Origin: a virus
Length of the DNA: 45,564 bases
Virus record (IMG/VR): IMGVR_UViG_3300047457_000631
Location: 1-45,564 of that record
Strand: one strand, 5' to 3'
The notes beneath the pieces were generated by a model that saw only the letters and a program-made list of their open reading frames with translations, had not been told where the DNA came from and did no database searches. The translations under genes and the position numbers were made by a program. Positions 16,478-22,881 of this stretch are shown one piece after another; position 1 is the first letter of the stretch, and every line of letters starts with the position of its first letter.

Positions 16478-16750
16478 CTATTCAGGTCTTATTGCTAATT
16501 CTAAAGAATGATCGCCTATACCCAGTGCAAGCATGTCATTTTCAATTGGAATTTCTGTAAAGTCAGAGACTTCTTTTAGTTCCTTTTCAGTAATATACCA
16601 TCTAAATACAAAATCATATGATACATCATATATTCTCAACTGAAACTCTTTAATAGATATATGTTCTCCTTCTTCATGATCTGGATTATTCCAGAAATTA
16701 AAAAAGTCAACTATTTTATCTACAATTTTTGGTGTTTTCTCTTCTTTCAT
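16478..16750 (-). CDS. hypothetical acidic protein
   Basis: A protein of 90 residues, acidic and mixed alpha/beta (begins MKEEKTPKIVDKIVDFFNFW; later YDVSYDFVFRWYITEKELKE). It ends with a TAG stop. The ATG overlaps the TGA of the upstream 50-residue membrane gene (ATGA). No motif recognised. Confidence 0.6.
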   Translation of the reverse strand: MKEEKTPKIVDKIVDFFNFWNNPDHEEGEHISIKEFQLRIYDVSYDFVFRWYITEKELKEVSDFTEIPIENDMLALGIGDHSLELAIRPE

Positions 16751-16899
16751 ATCTTGTTTTTCTTAATTAATAACATAATAAGTACTAACGCTAAGAATGC
16801 TATAGTATAATCACCTCTATAGGTAAAATATGCACCCGATAGTACTACTAGGTAGAAATACATCTTATCTCCTAGCAAAAAATCAATTACTCTTTTCAT
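16747..16899 (-). CDS. small membrane protein
   Basis: A protein of 50 residues with two hydrophobic stretches (MYFYLVVLSGAYFTY and TIAFLALVLIMLLI) and a Lys-rich end. It is coupled to the next gene by an ATGA overlap. Part of the run of tiny membrane proteins before the endolysin. Confidence 0.55.
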   Translation of the reverse strand: MKRVIDFLLGDKMYFYLVVLSGAYFTYRGDYTIAFLALVLIMLLIKKNKI

Positions 16900-16913
16900 A
16901 TTGTTTTAATTTA

Positions 16914-17008
16914 AAAAATGAATCACTCACCTGATTAGGATTCTTGTGTAAACACCGTGTGGCATCATCAGTATAGCCCAACACCCGATTGCTGTTGTTG
17001 TGATTCAT
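16914..17008 (-). ncRNA. candidate structured RNA A (multibranch, tRNA-sized)
   Basis: About 95 nt closed by a perfect 9-bp stem (ATGAATCAC at 17000-17008 on the minus strand with GTGATTCAT at 16919-16927), followed by a T6 run. Inside are further hairpins: CAACA/TGTTG, GGC/GCC and CCT-AATC-AGG. It is not a canonical tRNA: the T arm lacks GTTC and the anticodon stem is poor. It lies just after the stop-side of the 88-residue gene. Confidence 0.4.
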
Positions 17009-17014
17009 CTTATT

Positions 17015-17281
17015 TTAATTTAAATTCATAAAAGGAAACCATCTGCTAAGTCTTTCTAACCATTTATCGTGATCATCAAAGACCATCCCTATAAGCCCTA
17101 TAGACAAGAAGCTTAATAGAATTAGAAAGAATATCATGACTAATCCTAATGCAAGATGTCCTAAAAAACTACCAAGTGACTGTGTTATAAGCCATGCAGC
17201 TCCTCTTCCTATCCAATAAATAATTGCTAGGTTTATTACCATCCAGGTAAGTGCACCCATTCCAAATAATAATTTTCTCAT
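17015..17281 (-). CDS. multi-TM small membrane protein, holin candidate
   Basis: A protein of 88 residues with three hydrophobic segments (about 9-24, 28-37 and 41-68; for example LALGLVMIFFLILLSFLSIG) and a charged amphipathic C-terminus (DDHDKWLERLSRWFPF). The size, TM number and charged tail fit holins. The membrane-anchored endolysin is encoded about 700 bases upstream in the same direction. The holin call is inference from topology and context. Confidence 0.6.
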   Translation of the reverse strand: MRKLLFGMGALTWMVINLAIIYWIGRGAAWLITQSLGSFLGHLALGLVMIFFLILLSFLSIGLIGMVFDDHDKWLERLSRWFPFMNLN

Positions 17282-17304
17282 CTTATTCTGATTTAAAGGT
17301 TAAT

Positions 17305-17381
17305 AAAAACAAGGTATGTTACATTACACCACTATCTCTTGCGAGCCTGTGAGGGTATTAGCCCACCATCCCCTTGTTTTT
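17305..17381 (-). ncRNA. candidate structured RNA B (cloverleaf-like)
   Basis: A 77-nt element closed by a perfect 10-bp stem (AAAAACAAGG with CCTTGTTTTT). It contains three internal hairpins, including CTC-GCAA-GAG, a GNRA tetraloop only when read on the minus strand, plus GGG-CTAATA-CCC. The shape recalls a cloverleaf, but there is no 7-nt anticodon loop and no GTTC T loop. It lies in the gap between the Myb-like gene and the 88-residue gene and may also serve as a terminator. Confidence 0.4.
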
Positions 17382-17393
17382 AAGTTAATTATT

Positions 17394-17885
17394 TTATTCT
17401 AAATTTTCAAGATTATGATGGATCATTCTAGATATTAACGCTGTGTTGTATCTAATATCATCTTGAGTAATACGACCTGTGTCAGCTAATGTTACATAAA
17501 CTTTAAAATTTAAGTCGTCCATACATCTGTCTATAAATTTTAAAAGCTTTTCTTGATTTTCTTCTGATTTCTTAAGTTTGTTATTTAACTCTTCAATAGT
17601 GTTTAACAGCTCTTCAACAGTAGTAAAATATTCTTTTTCTTCTTGTTTCTCTGTATTAGTTTCTGTTAATTCAGTTAAAACAGCATCATTAGCTAATCCT
17701 TTTGCTTTAATTACAGAATAATACTGGTATCTACAAGCTTGTGCAGATCTGCCAAGTTTTTTAGCTGCAAAATCACAACCTTCAGAAGCTGATAAACCAT
17801 TTTCTTTTTCAGCTATTCTTACAAAATGAGCTAATAGAGCTCTTTCTTCGTCTGTCCAACGAACCATGTTTTTAGTATTCTCCAT
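17394..17885 (-). CDS. Myb/SANT-like DNA-binding protein with coiled coil
   Basis: A protein of 163 residues. Residues 7-55 (MVRWTDEERALLAHFVRIAE, then FAAKKLGRSAQACRYQYYSV) have the spacing of a SANT/Myb helix-turn-helix: W-x-D-E-E-x-x-L at the start and the R-S-x-x-A-C-R-Y-x-Y recognition helix. A Glu/Lys-rich coiled coil follows (about 75-125), then a C-terminal helical part. Single Myb-like domains in phage proteins are usually transcriptional regulators. It lies at the head of the small membrane protein run. DNA binding is likely; the target is unknown. Confidence 0.65.
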   Translation of the reverse strand: MENTKNMVRWTDEERALLAHFVRIAEKENGLSASEGCDFAAKKLGRSAQACRYQYYSVIKAKGLANDAVLTELTETNTEKQEEKEYFTTVEELLNTIEELNNKLKKSEENQEKLLKFIDRCMDDLNFKVYVTLADTGRITQDDIRYNTALISRMIHHNLENLE

Positions 17886-17896
17886 GATTATTTGTT

Positions 17897-17989
17897 TTAA
17901 AGTTCTATTTCAATAATAATATACAACGCTACAGTACACATTATTATTCCTGTAATTACACCTAATGTAAAATATTCCCAGTTTTTCAT
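17897..17989 (-). CDS. 30-residue single-TM peptide
   Basis: A short frame with one hydrophobic helix (YFTLGVITGIIMCTVALYII). Its ATG overlaps the TGA of the endolysin gene (ATGA), the same coupling as other genes here, which supports it despite its size. A small holin, antiholin or endolysin-associated peptide is possible. Confidence 0.5.
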   Translation of the reverse strand: MKNWEYFTLGVITGIIMCTVALYIIIEIEL

Positions 17990-18474
17990 TTTATTAGATT
18001 TTTAATTTTAACTACATACATGCTATCTGTAGCATAGTGTTTAGATAAATAGTTTAGTAAACTTTTTTTAGTTCTAAACTTGCTTAAATACTTGCTATAA
18101 TACAGCGCATAGTCTATCACTGATTCACGCCAATGATTATATCTAGCATGTTTTAAATACTCACCAGAATTAGTAGTTGGTCTAGACTTAGCTTGTTTCA
18201 TGCCAAATAGATTTTTAGAAACTATAAAAGCTTTTGATTTAAAGTTTCCTGTTTCTAAACAAGCCTGGGCATATGCTACATCATAGTGTCTAATATTTAA
18301 AGCTTTTAAATACTCTTTAAATTTCTCTGGAGTAAATACATCAGGGTCTTGAGGAATAACCATTGTTTGTGTTCTTACTACTATTTGAGGTTCTTTTTCT
18401 TTAACTACAAAAGAAACTAATAATGCAGTAGCATATAAACAAAATATTATTAATAATACTCTAAAAGGGGCCAT
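17986..18474 (-). CDS. membrane-anchored glucosaminidase-type endolysin
   Basis: A protein of 162 residues. Residues 5-24 (RVLLIIFCLYATALLVSFVV) form an uncleaved-looking signal anchor. The rest is a glucosaminidase/FlgJ-like peptidoglycan hydrolase: AQACLETGNFKSKAF with catalytic Glu at about 74, and KNLFGMKQAKSRPT with the conserved N-L-F-G-x-K loop. Such enzymes cleave the N-acetylglucosamine linkage of the cell wall. The anchor suggests a signal-arrest-release (SAR) endolysin, held at the inner membrane until the membrane is depolarised. Its placement among early minus-strand genes is unusual for a lysis gene. Confidence 0.75.
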   Translation of the reverse strand: MAPFRVLLIIFCLYATALLVSFVVKEKEPQIVVRTQTMVIPQDPDVFTPEKFKEYLKALNIRHYDVAYAQACLETGNFKSKAFIVSKNLFGMKQAKSRPTTNSGEYLKHARYNHWRESVIDYALYYSKYLSKFRTKKSLLNYLSKHYATDSMYVVKIKNLIK

Positions 18475-18490
18475 AAATTGATTGATTAGT

Positions 18491-18520
18491 TAATAAAAAA
18501 CGGGACACTCTTCTCCCGTT
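18491..18520 (-). terminator. intrinsic terminator
   Basis: A minus-strand stem AACGGGA/TCCCGTT (7 bp; arms 18514-18520 and 18499-18505) with an 8-nt loop, followed by TTTTTATTA. It stands before the endolysin ATG and ends transcription from the 18635-18919 gene and the ORF-free stretch between. Confidence 0.65.
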
Positions 18521-18634
18521 GGAACTTACCTAACGTGTCTAAGTTTATATTAATCACATGTCAAGACACACCTCTCTTAACAGAGCTTACCTAATCCTTA
18601 ACGTATGTCGTTTGGGAAATTTACTAAAGTTTAT
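18521..18634 (-). ncRNA. candidate structured leader/RNA C
   Basis: An ORF-free stretch of 114 bases between a coding stop and a terminator. It holds two copies of TTAGGTAAG on the minus strand, a CTCT-GTTA-AGAG hairpin and a GTGTCT/AGACAC pair. Together with the terminator this could be a small RNA or an mRNA 3' end. Weak support. Confidence 0.3.
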
Positions 18635-18919
18635 TTAGTGAAAAGGATTAGACCTTCCTAATTTACTAAAATATTCTGATCTACGAGATTCTAATTCCCA
18701 ATCTTCAGAAGTTATACTAGCCCTATGTTGTAGGAATTCTTCTTGAAACAGAGCTTCATAATGATCTATATCTTCTGGTAAGCATAACACATTAAAAAAC
18801 TGAGTAATTAAGTCAGCCATCTCTTGATTAGTTTTTGGATTATAATCTGCTTGTATAGTACGTAAATATAGTCCTATCTCGTCCATTCGGACTCTTGGTT
18901 TATTTTGTGTAGTCTCCAT
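18635..18919 (-). CDS. hypothetical acidic helical protein
   Basis: A protein of 94 residues, acidic and helical (KTNQEMADLITQFFNVLCLP, then EDIDHYEALFQEEFLQH), ending RSEYFSKLGRSNPFH. No motif. The spacing from the gene upstream includes a terminator, so it probably has its own promoter. Confidence 0.6.
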   Translation of the reverse strand: METTQNKPRVRMDEIGLYLRTIQADYNPKTNQEMADLITQFFNVLCLPEDIDHYEALFQEEFLQHRASITSEDWELESRRSEYFSKLGRSNPFH

Positions 18920-18942
18920 AATATTTGTAAATCGCTAAATCA

Positions 18943-18981
18943 TAAAAAAAAGGGAAAGTAGCATAAACACCACTCTCCCTT
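18943..18981 (-). terminator. intrinsic terminator after 19006-19521 gene
   Basis: The minus strand has AAGGGA ... TCCCTT with a 20-nt interior and an immediate run of eight T. It closes transcription of the 171-residue protein gene. Confidence 0.65.
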
Positions 18982-19005
18982 ATTATTAAATAGTTATCTC
19001 AAGGA

Positions 19006-19521
19006 TTATTCTCCAAGAGCATTAGCAATTGCATCAGATGCAGAATTGCCAATAGGTTTACGATCAGTTTCAGAGTAAACAAAATGTTTAGGCTCGCCTA
19101 CTACAACAGTAGCACGAACATAAATATATTTACCATCCTTCATAATAAAATCGCCATCTTTTCCAGCTCGTTTAGCACGAGTTTCAAAATTAGCAACTTC
19201 AAAATCGTTACCTTCAGTAGTCTCTGTTATTTGGATATTCAAAGATCTTGAATCTCCAGCAATTTTTGGATCTACCATATCAATTTGAATTTCTTCACCT
19301 TCTGCAAGGTTAAGATCCAAACCAAATTGTTTCTTAATATCTGCAGGTTGACCAGATAACCAAGCATAACGAGCTTTTTGTTGGTTAAAACGATCATCAG
19401 ATGCATTAAGCAAACCGACAATACTTGTAGGAGCTTTTCCAAGATCTACAATTTGAGAAAAACAAAGTTGGATTTTACCACCTTTAACACCTTTTGCTGA
19501 TTCTAAAACGATTGATTTCAT
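19006..19521 (-). CDS. abundant-looking hypothetical beta-rich protein
   Basis: A protein of 171 residues, beta-rich and acidic (SLNIQITETTEGNDFEVANF; GDFIMKDGKYIYVRATVVVG). It shares a leader with the GC-rich 23464-23784 gene: both have AAGAAATC directly before the ATG, preceded by TAAAAAC(C). Both proteins also end with a 'G-x-Y/W ... G-E-P-x-x-F' strand (VGEPKHFVY here, AGEPRAFAF there). They may be distant relatives. It is bounded by its own terminator. Possibly a DNA-mimic or nucleic-acid-binding protein made in large amounts; function unknown. Confidence 0.65.
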   Translation of the reverse strand: MKSIVLESAKGVKGGKIQLCFSQIVDLGKAPTSIVGLLNASDDRFNQQKARYAWLSGQPADIKKQFGLDLNLAEGEEIQIDMVDPKIAGDSRSLNIQITETTEGNDFEVANFETRAKRAGKDGDFIMKDGKYIYVRATVVVGEPKHFVYSETDRKPIGNSASDAIANALGE

Positions 19522-19549
19522 GATTTCTTGTTTTTAATAGATAAATAAA

Positions 19550-19735
19550 TAATTTAAGGTGCTCAAGACAGACTTGTAAAGTCTTAAGAATATAATACTG
19601 AGCAAGTATTATATAATTGCCTACTGATATTTTCTTGACGTAGCTAATCAGTAATGGCCATGAAAAATTAAAAGAACATAATAGTAAAAGCGCCAAGAGG
19701 ACTAACCTTGCCTGACGCTTTCTCCCTTTAAACCA
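19550..19735 (-). ncRNA. candidate structured RNA D
   Basis: No convincing gene in about 220 bases between 19521 and 19741, but hairpins are packed closely: AGACTT/AAGTCT around TGTA, AATACT/AGTATT, TACTGAT/ATCAGTA, and AAGCG/CGCTT enclosing CAAG/CTTG. A hydrophobic 70-residue frame (19484-19696) runs through them but overlaps the neighbouring gene and looks spurious. The strand is assumed from the neighbours. Confidence 0.35.
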
Positions 19736-19740
19736 TAAGT

Positions 19741-20154
19741 TTAATTTCTTGGTATGTCTATTTCTGATCCCGAATAAATGTTTTTTTCTGGATCATATTG
19801 GACATAGTAATCTTTTGTTGTGTTAAAATCTGCCACAAATACTATGGGCTCTTTATAACTTAATTCGCTTGTTTCAAAAAATAAACTTTTAGTACTACCT
19901 TCTGGTTCTAAATAAATCACTAGAAACCAACTATTTTTTGGAAGCACTGTATAATAACTTAAATCTCCAACATAATAAGTATTAAGATCTACATATTTAT
20001 AATCATCTATTTTAATAGAATCATTAGATATATGATATTCAATATTATAGATTATTACTTCAAAAGTATCTATGTTTTTAGATTTTAGTAATACAGGCAC
20101 CTGTGCTATTACTTGTCCACAAGTAAAAGCAAAAAGAAAAGCCAATAATTTCAT
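19741..20154 (-). CDS. exported hypothetical protein
   Basis: A protein of 137 residues with a clear Sec signal peptide (MKLLAFLFAFTCGQVIAQVP, cleavage after VIA likely). The mature beta-rich domain has many aromatic residues (YNIEYHISNDSIKIDDYKYV). An exported small phage protein may act at the envelope, for example in superinfection exclusion. It is followed by the 87-residue gene two bases away. No family recognised. Confidence 0.65.
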   Translation of the reverse strand: MKLLAFLFAFTCGQVIAQVPVLLKSKNIDTFEVIIYNIEYHISNDSIKIDDYKYVDLNTYYVGDLSYYTVLPKNSWFLVIYLEPEGSTKSLFFETSELSYKEPIVFVADFNTTKDYYVQYDPEKNIYSGSEIDIPRN

Positions 20155-20156
20155 AA

Positions 20157-20420
20157 TTAATTATAATCTTCAGAATATTCTAAAGCTCTAACCGCTAAAT
20201 GAACTTGAAATACATTTTTAGGAAGTTCAATTAATTTATCAAATTCTTTTGATAAATTACTGACTGTGTACTTAGATTTATTTGGCTGTACATCATAATA
20301 TTGTTGCCACATAAAATCTAAAATAATGTCTTCATCATTCATACGTCCGTTAGTATAAATAACTAATATAATGCCATCATCGCATTTAATTTTTATCTGA
20401 TATACAAAATCATCTTCCAT
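20157..20420 (-). CDS. hypothetical protein
   Basis: A protein of 87 residues (begins MEDDFVYQIKIKCDDGIILV; later LIELPKNVFQVHLAVRALEY), a mixed alpha/beta small domain without a recognisable motif. Its stop is two bases from the start of the exported protein gene, so they share an mRNA. Confidence 0.6.
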   Translation of the reverse strand: MEDDFVYQIKIKCDDGIILVIYTNGRMNDEDIILDFMWQQYYDVQPNKSKYTVSNLSKEFDKLIELPKNVFQVHLAVRALEYSEDYN

Positions 20421-20443
20421 GGCTTAAAGAGTTTTAAGTAAAT

Positions 20444-20485
20444 ATAAAACAAAAGAGCCTATAGTAGTTAATACCATAGGCTCTT
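20444..20485 (-). terminator. intrinsic terminator after 20504-20800 gene
   Basis: A perfect 10-bp stem on the minus strand (AAGAGCCTAT / ATAGGCTCTT) with a 13-nt loop, followed by TTGTTTTATA. Confidence 0.75.
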
Positions 20486-20503
20486 ACAGATCTATAAGAT
20501 CTA

Positions 20504-20800
20504 TTACCAGTGAAGTACTGGCTGACTTTTACCGTATTGATCGCAGACATTTTTTCTAAATTTACGATCAAACCAACGGTGTGTTTTGTTTTTTCTATAA
20601 TGCTTTCTGTAATTATAACCTTTAGCAGGTCCTTCAGGAAAGTATACAAACTCACCTGTGTTGATGTAATTTAATACTTCATCACGAGTAGCATATTCTA
20701 CACAAGAATTATCATCAAAACAGATAACATAGTATTCTTGTTTTTCTTCCATAGGTATAACACTACCTGCTAGAATGTAAATGGCGATTAAAAAGTTCAT
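20504..20800 (-). CDS. exported basic hypothetical protein
   Basis: A protein of 98 residues with an N-terminal hydrophobic segment (MNFLIAIYILAGSVIP) that reads as a signal peptide or anchor, then a compact domain (EYYVICFDDNSCVEYATRDE) and a strongly basic aromatic C-terminus (YRKHYRKNKTHRWFDRKFRK). An overlapping 73-residue frame on the same strand is a shadow. It has its own terminator. An envelope or nucleic-acid-linked role is possible. Confidence 0.6.
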   Translation of the reverse strand: MNFLIAIYILAGSVIPMEEKQEYYVICFDDNSCVEYATRDEVLNYINTGEFVYFPEGPAKGYNYRKHYRKNKTHRWFDRKFRKNVCDQYGKSQPVLHW

Positions 20801-20968
20801 AGTTATAGCTTAATTAAAGTTTTTAAATGATTTAATTGAGTTTATAGTATATTCTTATTTCACAAGAAAATACCATTCATAAAGTTGTGCATCGTACATA
20901 GTTTATAGTATTAGATTAGTAAACAAACAAAGCTTTTACCGTCATTTTCAGCTTTAGACGTTCAAGGA
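20801..20968. other. AT-rich gap without a supported gene
   Basis: Only very short frames occur here. It is AT-rich and presumably holds the promoter for the 20504-20800 gene and the 3' end of the 20969-21382 transcript. I see no definite box. Confidence 0.3.
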
Positions 20969-21382
20969 TTAACTTGCTATTCTTATACTAGTAGCAGATT
21001 TTAATTGGTTTAATCTTTCTGAAGACACACCATTAAGTAATTCCTGCTCAGTTAATTCAAACCAAGTTTCAATAGATTCCATACCATCGTACTCGTCGAT
21101 ATAATACTCACAACCATCAGGTATTGAAGTAATTACTAATTCTGCACAACGACCATTAGCTTTTTTGCCTAAGTCTCTGACTACTTGTATGATTACAGGA
21201 TCAGTACGAGGTATATGATGATCAGAAAATTGATCATTGCCTTCTATCATATAATATTTAAAATGACTAGAAGAACACTTTGGATTGAGTCTAAATTCAA
21301 TATTTTTCTTTATAAGATACAATCTTACTGCTTCGTTAGATAATCCATATCCACCATAGCATCTGTTAATTAAAATTTCCAT
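20969..21382 (-). CDS. conserved phage hypothetical protein
   Basis: A protein of 137 residues. The start (MEILINRCYGGYGLSNEAVR) and the later pattern DPVIIQVVRDLGKKANGRCAE then YYIDEYDGMESIE resemble a family of small phage proteins that begin 'I-x-R-C-Y-G-G-F-x-L-S-x-x-A' and end 'I-D-E-Y-D-G-x-E'. No activity is known to me for that family. The conserved Cys-Tyr-Gly-Gly and Asp-Glu-Tyr-Asp segments suggest a ligand or metal site. Confidence 0.7.
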   Translation of the reverse strand: MEILINRCYGGYGLSNEAVRLYLIKKNIEFRLNPKCSSSHFKYYMIEGNDQFSDHHIPRTDPVIIQVVRDLGKKANGRCAELVITSIPDGCEYYIDEYDGMESIETWFELTEQELLNGVSSERLNQLKSATSIRIAS

Positions 21383-21408
21383 TTATTTTAGGTTTAAAGG
21401 TTTAATAA

Positions 21409-21681
21409 CTAATAGCTCTTTGGGTCTCCTGCCTTTGCTTCATGGTAGGCAGAACCACAATTGAGACCCTCAAGCATACATAATCCCTCTGCACTCAGTT
21501 TATAGGACTCTCTTGTTCCGTGTGTATGGCATACGTTCCATATAATCACATACGTCTTGTTTTCATCATCAAGACTTATAAACTGCTCACCCTTGGGAAG
21601 TGAGTTGTGGTGCATTAATATTTGAAAGGCTGAGTGTTGACCTTTCATGTTATGATTGTAACTGCTTTCGCTGTAACACAC
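21409..21681 (-). CDS. hypothetical protein, His/Cys-rich (GTG start or internal ATG)
   Basis: A protein of 90 residues if it starts with GTG at 21681, or 79 from the ATG at 21648 (MKGQHSAFQILMHH). It contains TYVIIWNVCHTHGTRESYKL and several His/Cys that could bind metal. The base composition is richer in GC than the genes to the left. The GTG has AGG nine bases upstream, but the segment before the internal ATG may belong to the structured RNA next door, so the shorter form is as likely. Confidence 0.55.
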   Translation of the reverse strand: MCYSESSYNHNMKGQHSAFQILMHHNSLPKGEQFISLDDENKTYVIIWNVCHTHGTRESYKLSAEGLCMLEGLNCGSAYHEAKAGDPKSY

Positions 21682-22602
21682 ACACCTATATTTCTACAGG
21701 TACATAACATGCTCAACAGATAAAGTTCTGTCTGACTTCTACACAGCAATTTATAAGTTCCTTTTCGTACCTACTTCCTTGCGGGATTCACAAGATGCCT
21801 CCTGTTAGTGGGATACTACTCATTTCCTTCATAGTCGGCCTTGCGAGCGTTCTATGTCTGCATATTTCAGCAGAATAAGAGCATTTTCATTACTGTGTGC
21901 GTGGACGTTTTTGCTTAGATTATTAGTTTTAATAATAATTTTTAGCGGTCCAGGAAGATGAAAGAAGTAGTCCAAGCTTTTAGTAACATGCTATCTTTTG
22001 GATAGTTTAGTTACGACTCCTCTCTGTTTTCAGCGGCCAAGCGTACTTACTGCTCTCTAATGTATTCCACGATATTTCTATCAGCAGATATTAGATTACT
22101 GATAACAGCTTCGATCTTGGCGAGATCTACTACCGTTATCTATTGTGTAGTCTATTGATATTTCTATCTCAAACTCCTGCCTGTCAGAAGTTCTAACTCT
22201 CTAAGCGTCAACCGTTAGGCCACTAGCTCACCAAGAGTCAGGTTACACAATACCTTTCAGTGGACAGGAATCTTCCTGCGCAATATGCTTACCGAGCATA
22301 TTACTTTATACCATCACTGGTTTATCCTTTGGTCACGAAGGCTGACCTGTTGTTTCGGTAGTTAGTCTAGCTAACTTAACGCATACACCATGAGTATTTC
22401 AACTCTGAGGGTAACAACATTGTATGCTTTTATGGTTACGTTCTCACCGTAACCGTATCCCCCATTCTATCCAACTCAGAAACATATAATGTTTCGCAAT
22501 AGACCCAGGGATTCTCATTATGTACTGTGTTGAGATCACGCCAGCAACTTACTGGATAGACACTCGGTTAAAGGAAGAGTGCCGATACTAAATTAAATGA
22601 TA
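21682..22602 (-). ncRNA. candidate large structured non-coding RNA F (~920 nt)
   Basis: There is no open frame of 60 codons or more on either strand over 921 bases, while GC is visibly above the genome average. Perfect short-range stems are dense: GGTTACG/CGTAACC (22434-22454), AATATGCT/AGCATATT (22282-22302), GCATACA/TGTATGC (22381-22427), AGTTAG/CTAACT (22360-22376), GGTCA/TGACC (22331-22347), CAGGA/TCCTG (22265-22278), GATAAC/GTTATC around GATCT/AGATC (22101-22140), GTAAC/GTTAC around CTATC/GATAG (21983-22014), and TCTGC/GCAGA near 21860. GNRA-type GCAA loops (CC-GCAA-GG) read only on the minus strand. The size is in the class of GOLLD and ROOL RNAs, but I cannot assign it to either. Confidence 0.55.
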
Positions 22603-22857
22603 TTAACGAAAGTTATTCCATGGTGTCCACGATGTAACTTGGTCTTTTGAAGGGTCAAATTTCTCGAAAGAAACATTAGGACCTTGGTATGTTCTCTTGT
22701 TGAAATACTTCATCATAAACTTAGCATACCACATTGGTGTTGCGTGTATTCTATAACCTTTAAAAAGATATTTAATCTTAATGGTTAACATACACAAACT
22801 GCTTTCAGTACGAATCCATTCATAGTTACCTCTGTAATCTGATACTATTATTCTCAT
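22603..22857 (-). CDS. hypothetical basic protein
   Basis: A protein of 84 residues from the ATG at 22857 (MRIIVSDYRGNYEWIRTESS). An upstream in-frame start would add a hydrophobic 8-residue piece with no site to support it. It is basic and aromatic (YFNKRTYQGPNVSFEKFDPS). It lies between two large structured ORF-free blocks. Its ATG falls within a 7-bp inverted repeat (CATGGTT 22855-22861 / AACCATG 22935-22941) that could fold the leader over the start codon. Confidence 0.55.
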   Translation of the reverse strand: MRIIVSDYRGNYEWIRTESSLCMLTIKIKYLFKGYRIHATPMWYAKFMMKYFNKRTYQGPNVSFEKFDPSKDQVTSWTPWNNFR

Positions 22858-22881
22858 GGTTTTAAGTATTAAGTAAAACAA

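Noticed and set aside
16883-17008. 41-codon minus-strand frame beginning MNHNNSNRV
   Set aside because: It runs exactly through the 9-bp closing stem and inner hairpins of the structured element, reads as low-complexity at the start and overlaps the next small gene; the RNA explanation fits better.
19570-19600. Possible tRNA-Tyr anticodon arm (TTGTAAA loop)
   Set aside because: No acceptor stem, D arm or T arm can be paired around it.
19484-19696. 70-codon minus-strand frame rich in Leu/Ile
   Set aside because: It overlaps the start of the 171-residue gene in another frame and traverses AT-rich hairpins; its hydrophobicity follows from base composition.
20434-20655. 73-codon minus-strand frame
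   Set aside because: It lies in another frame inside the 98-residue exported protein gene and across its terminator.
21682-22602. Protein gene with stop-codon recoding in the ~920-nt block
   Set aside because: TAA, TGA and TAG are all used as normal stops elsewhere in the window (for example TAG at 26146-26148 and 29274-29276), and the block is dominated by perfect hairpins.
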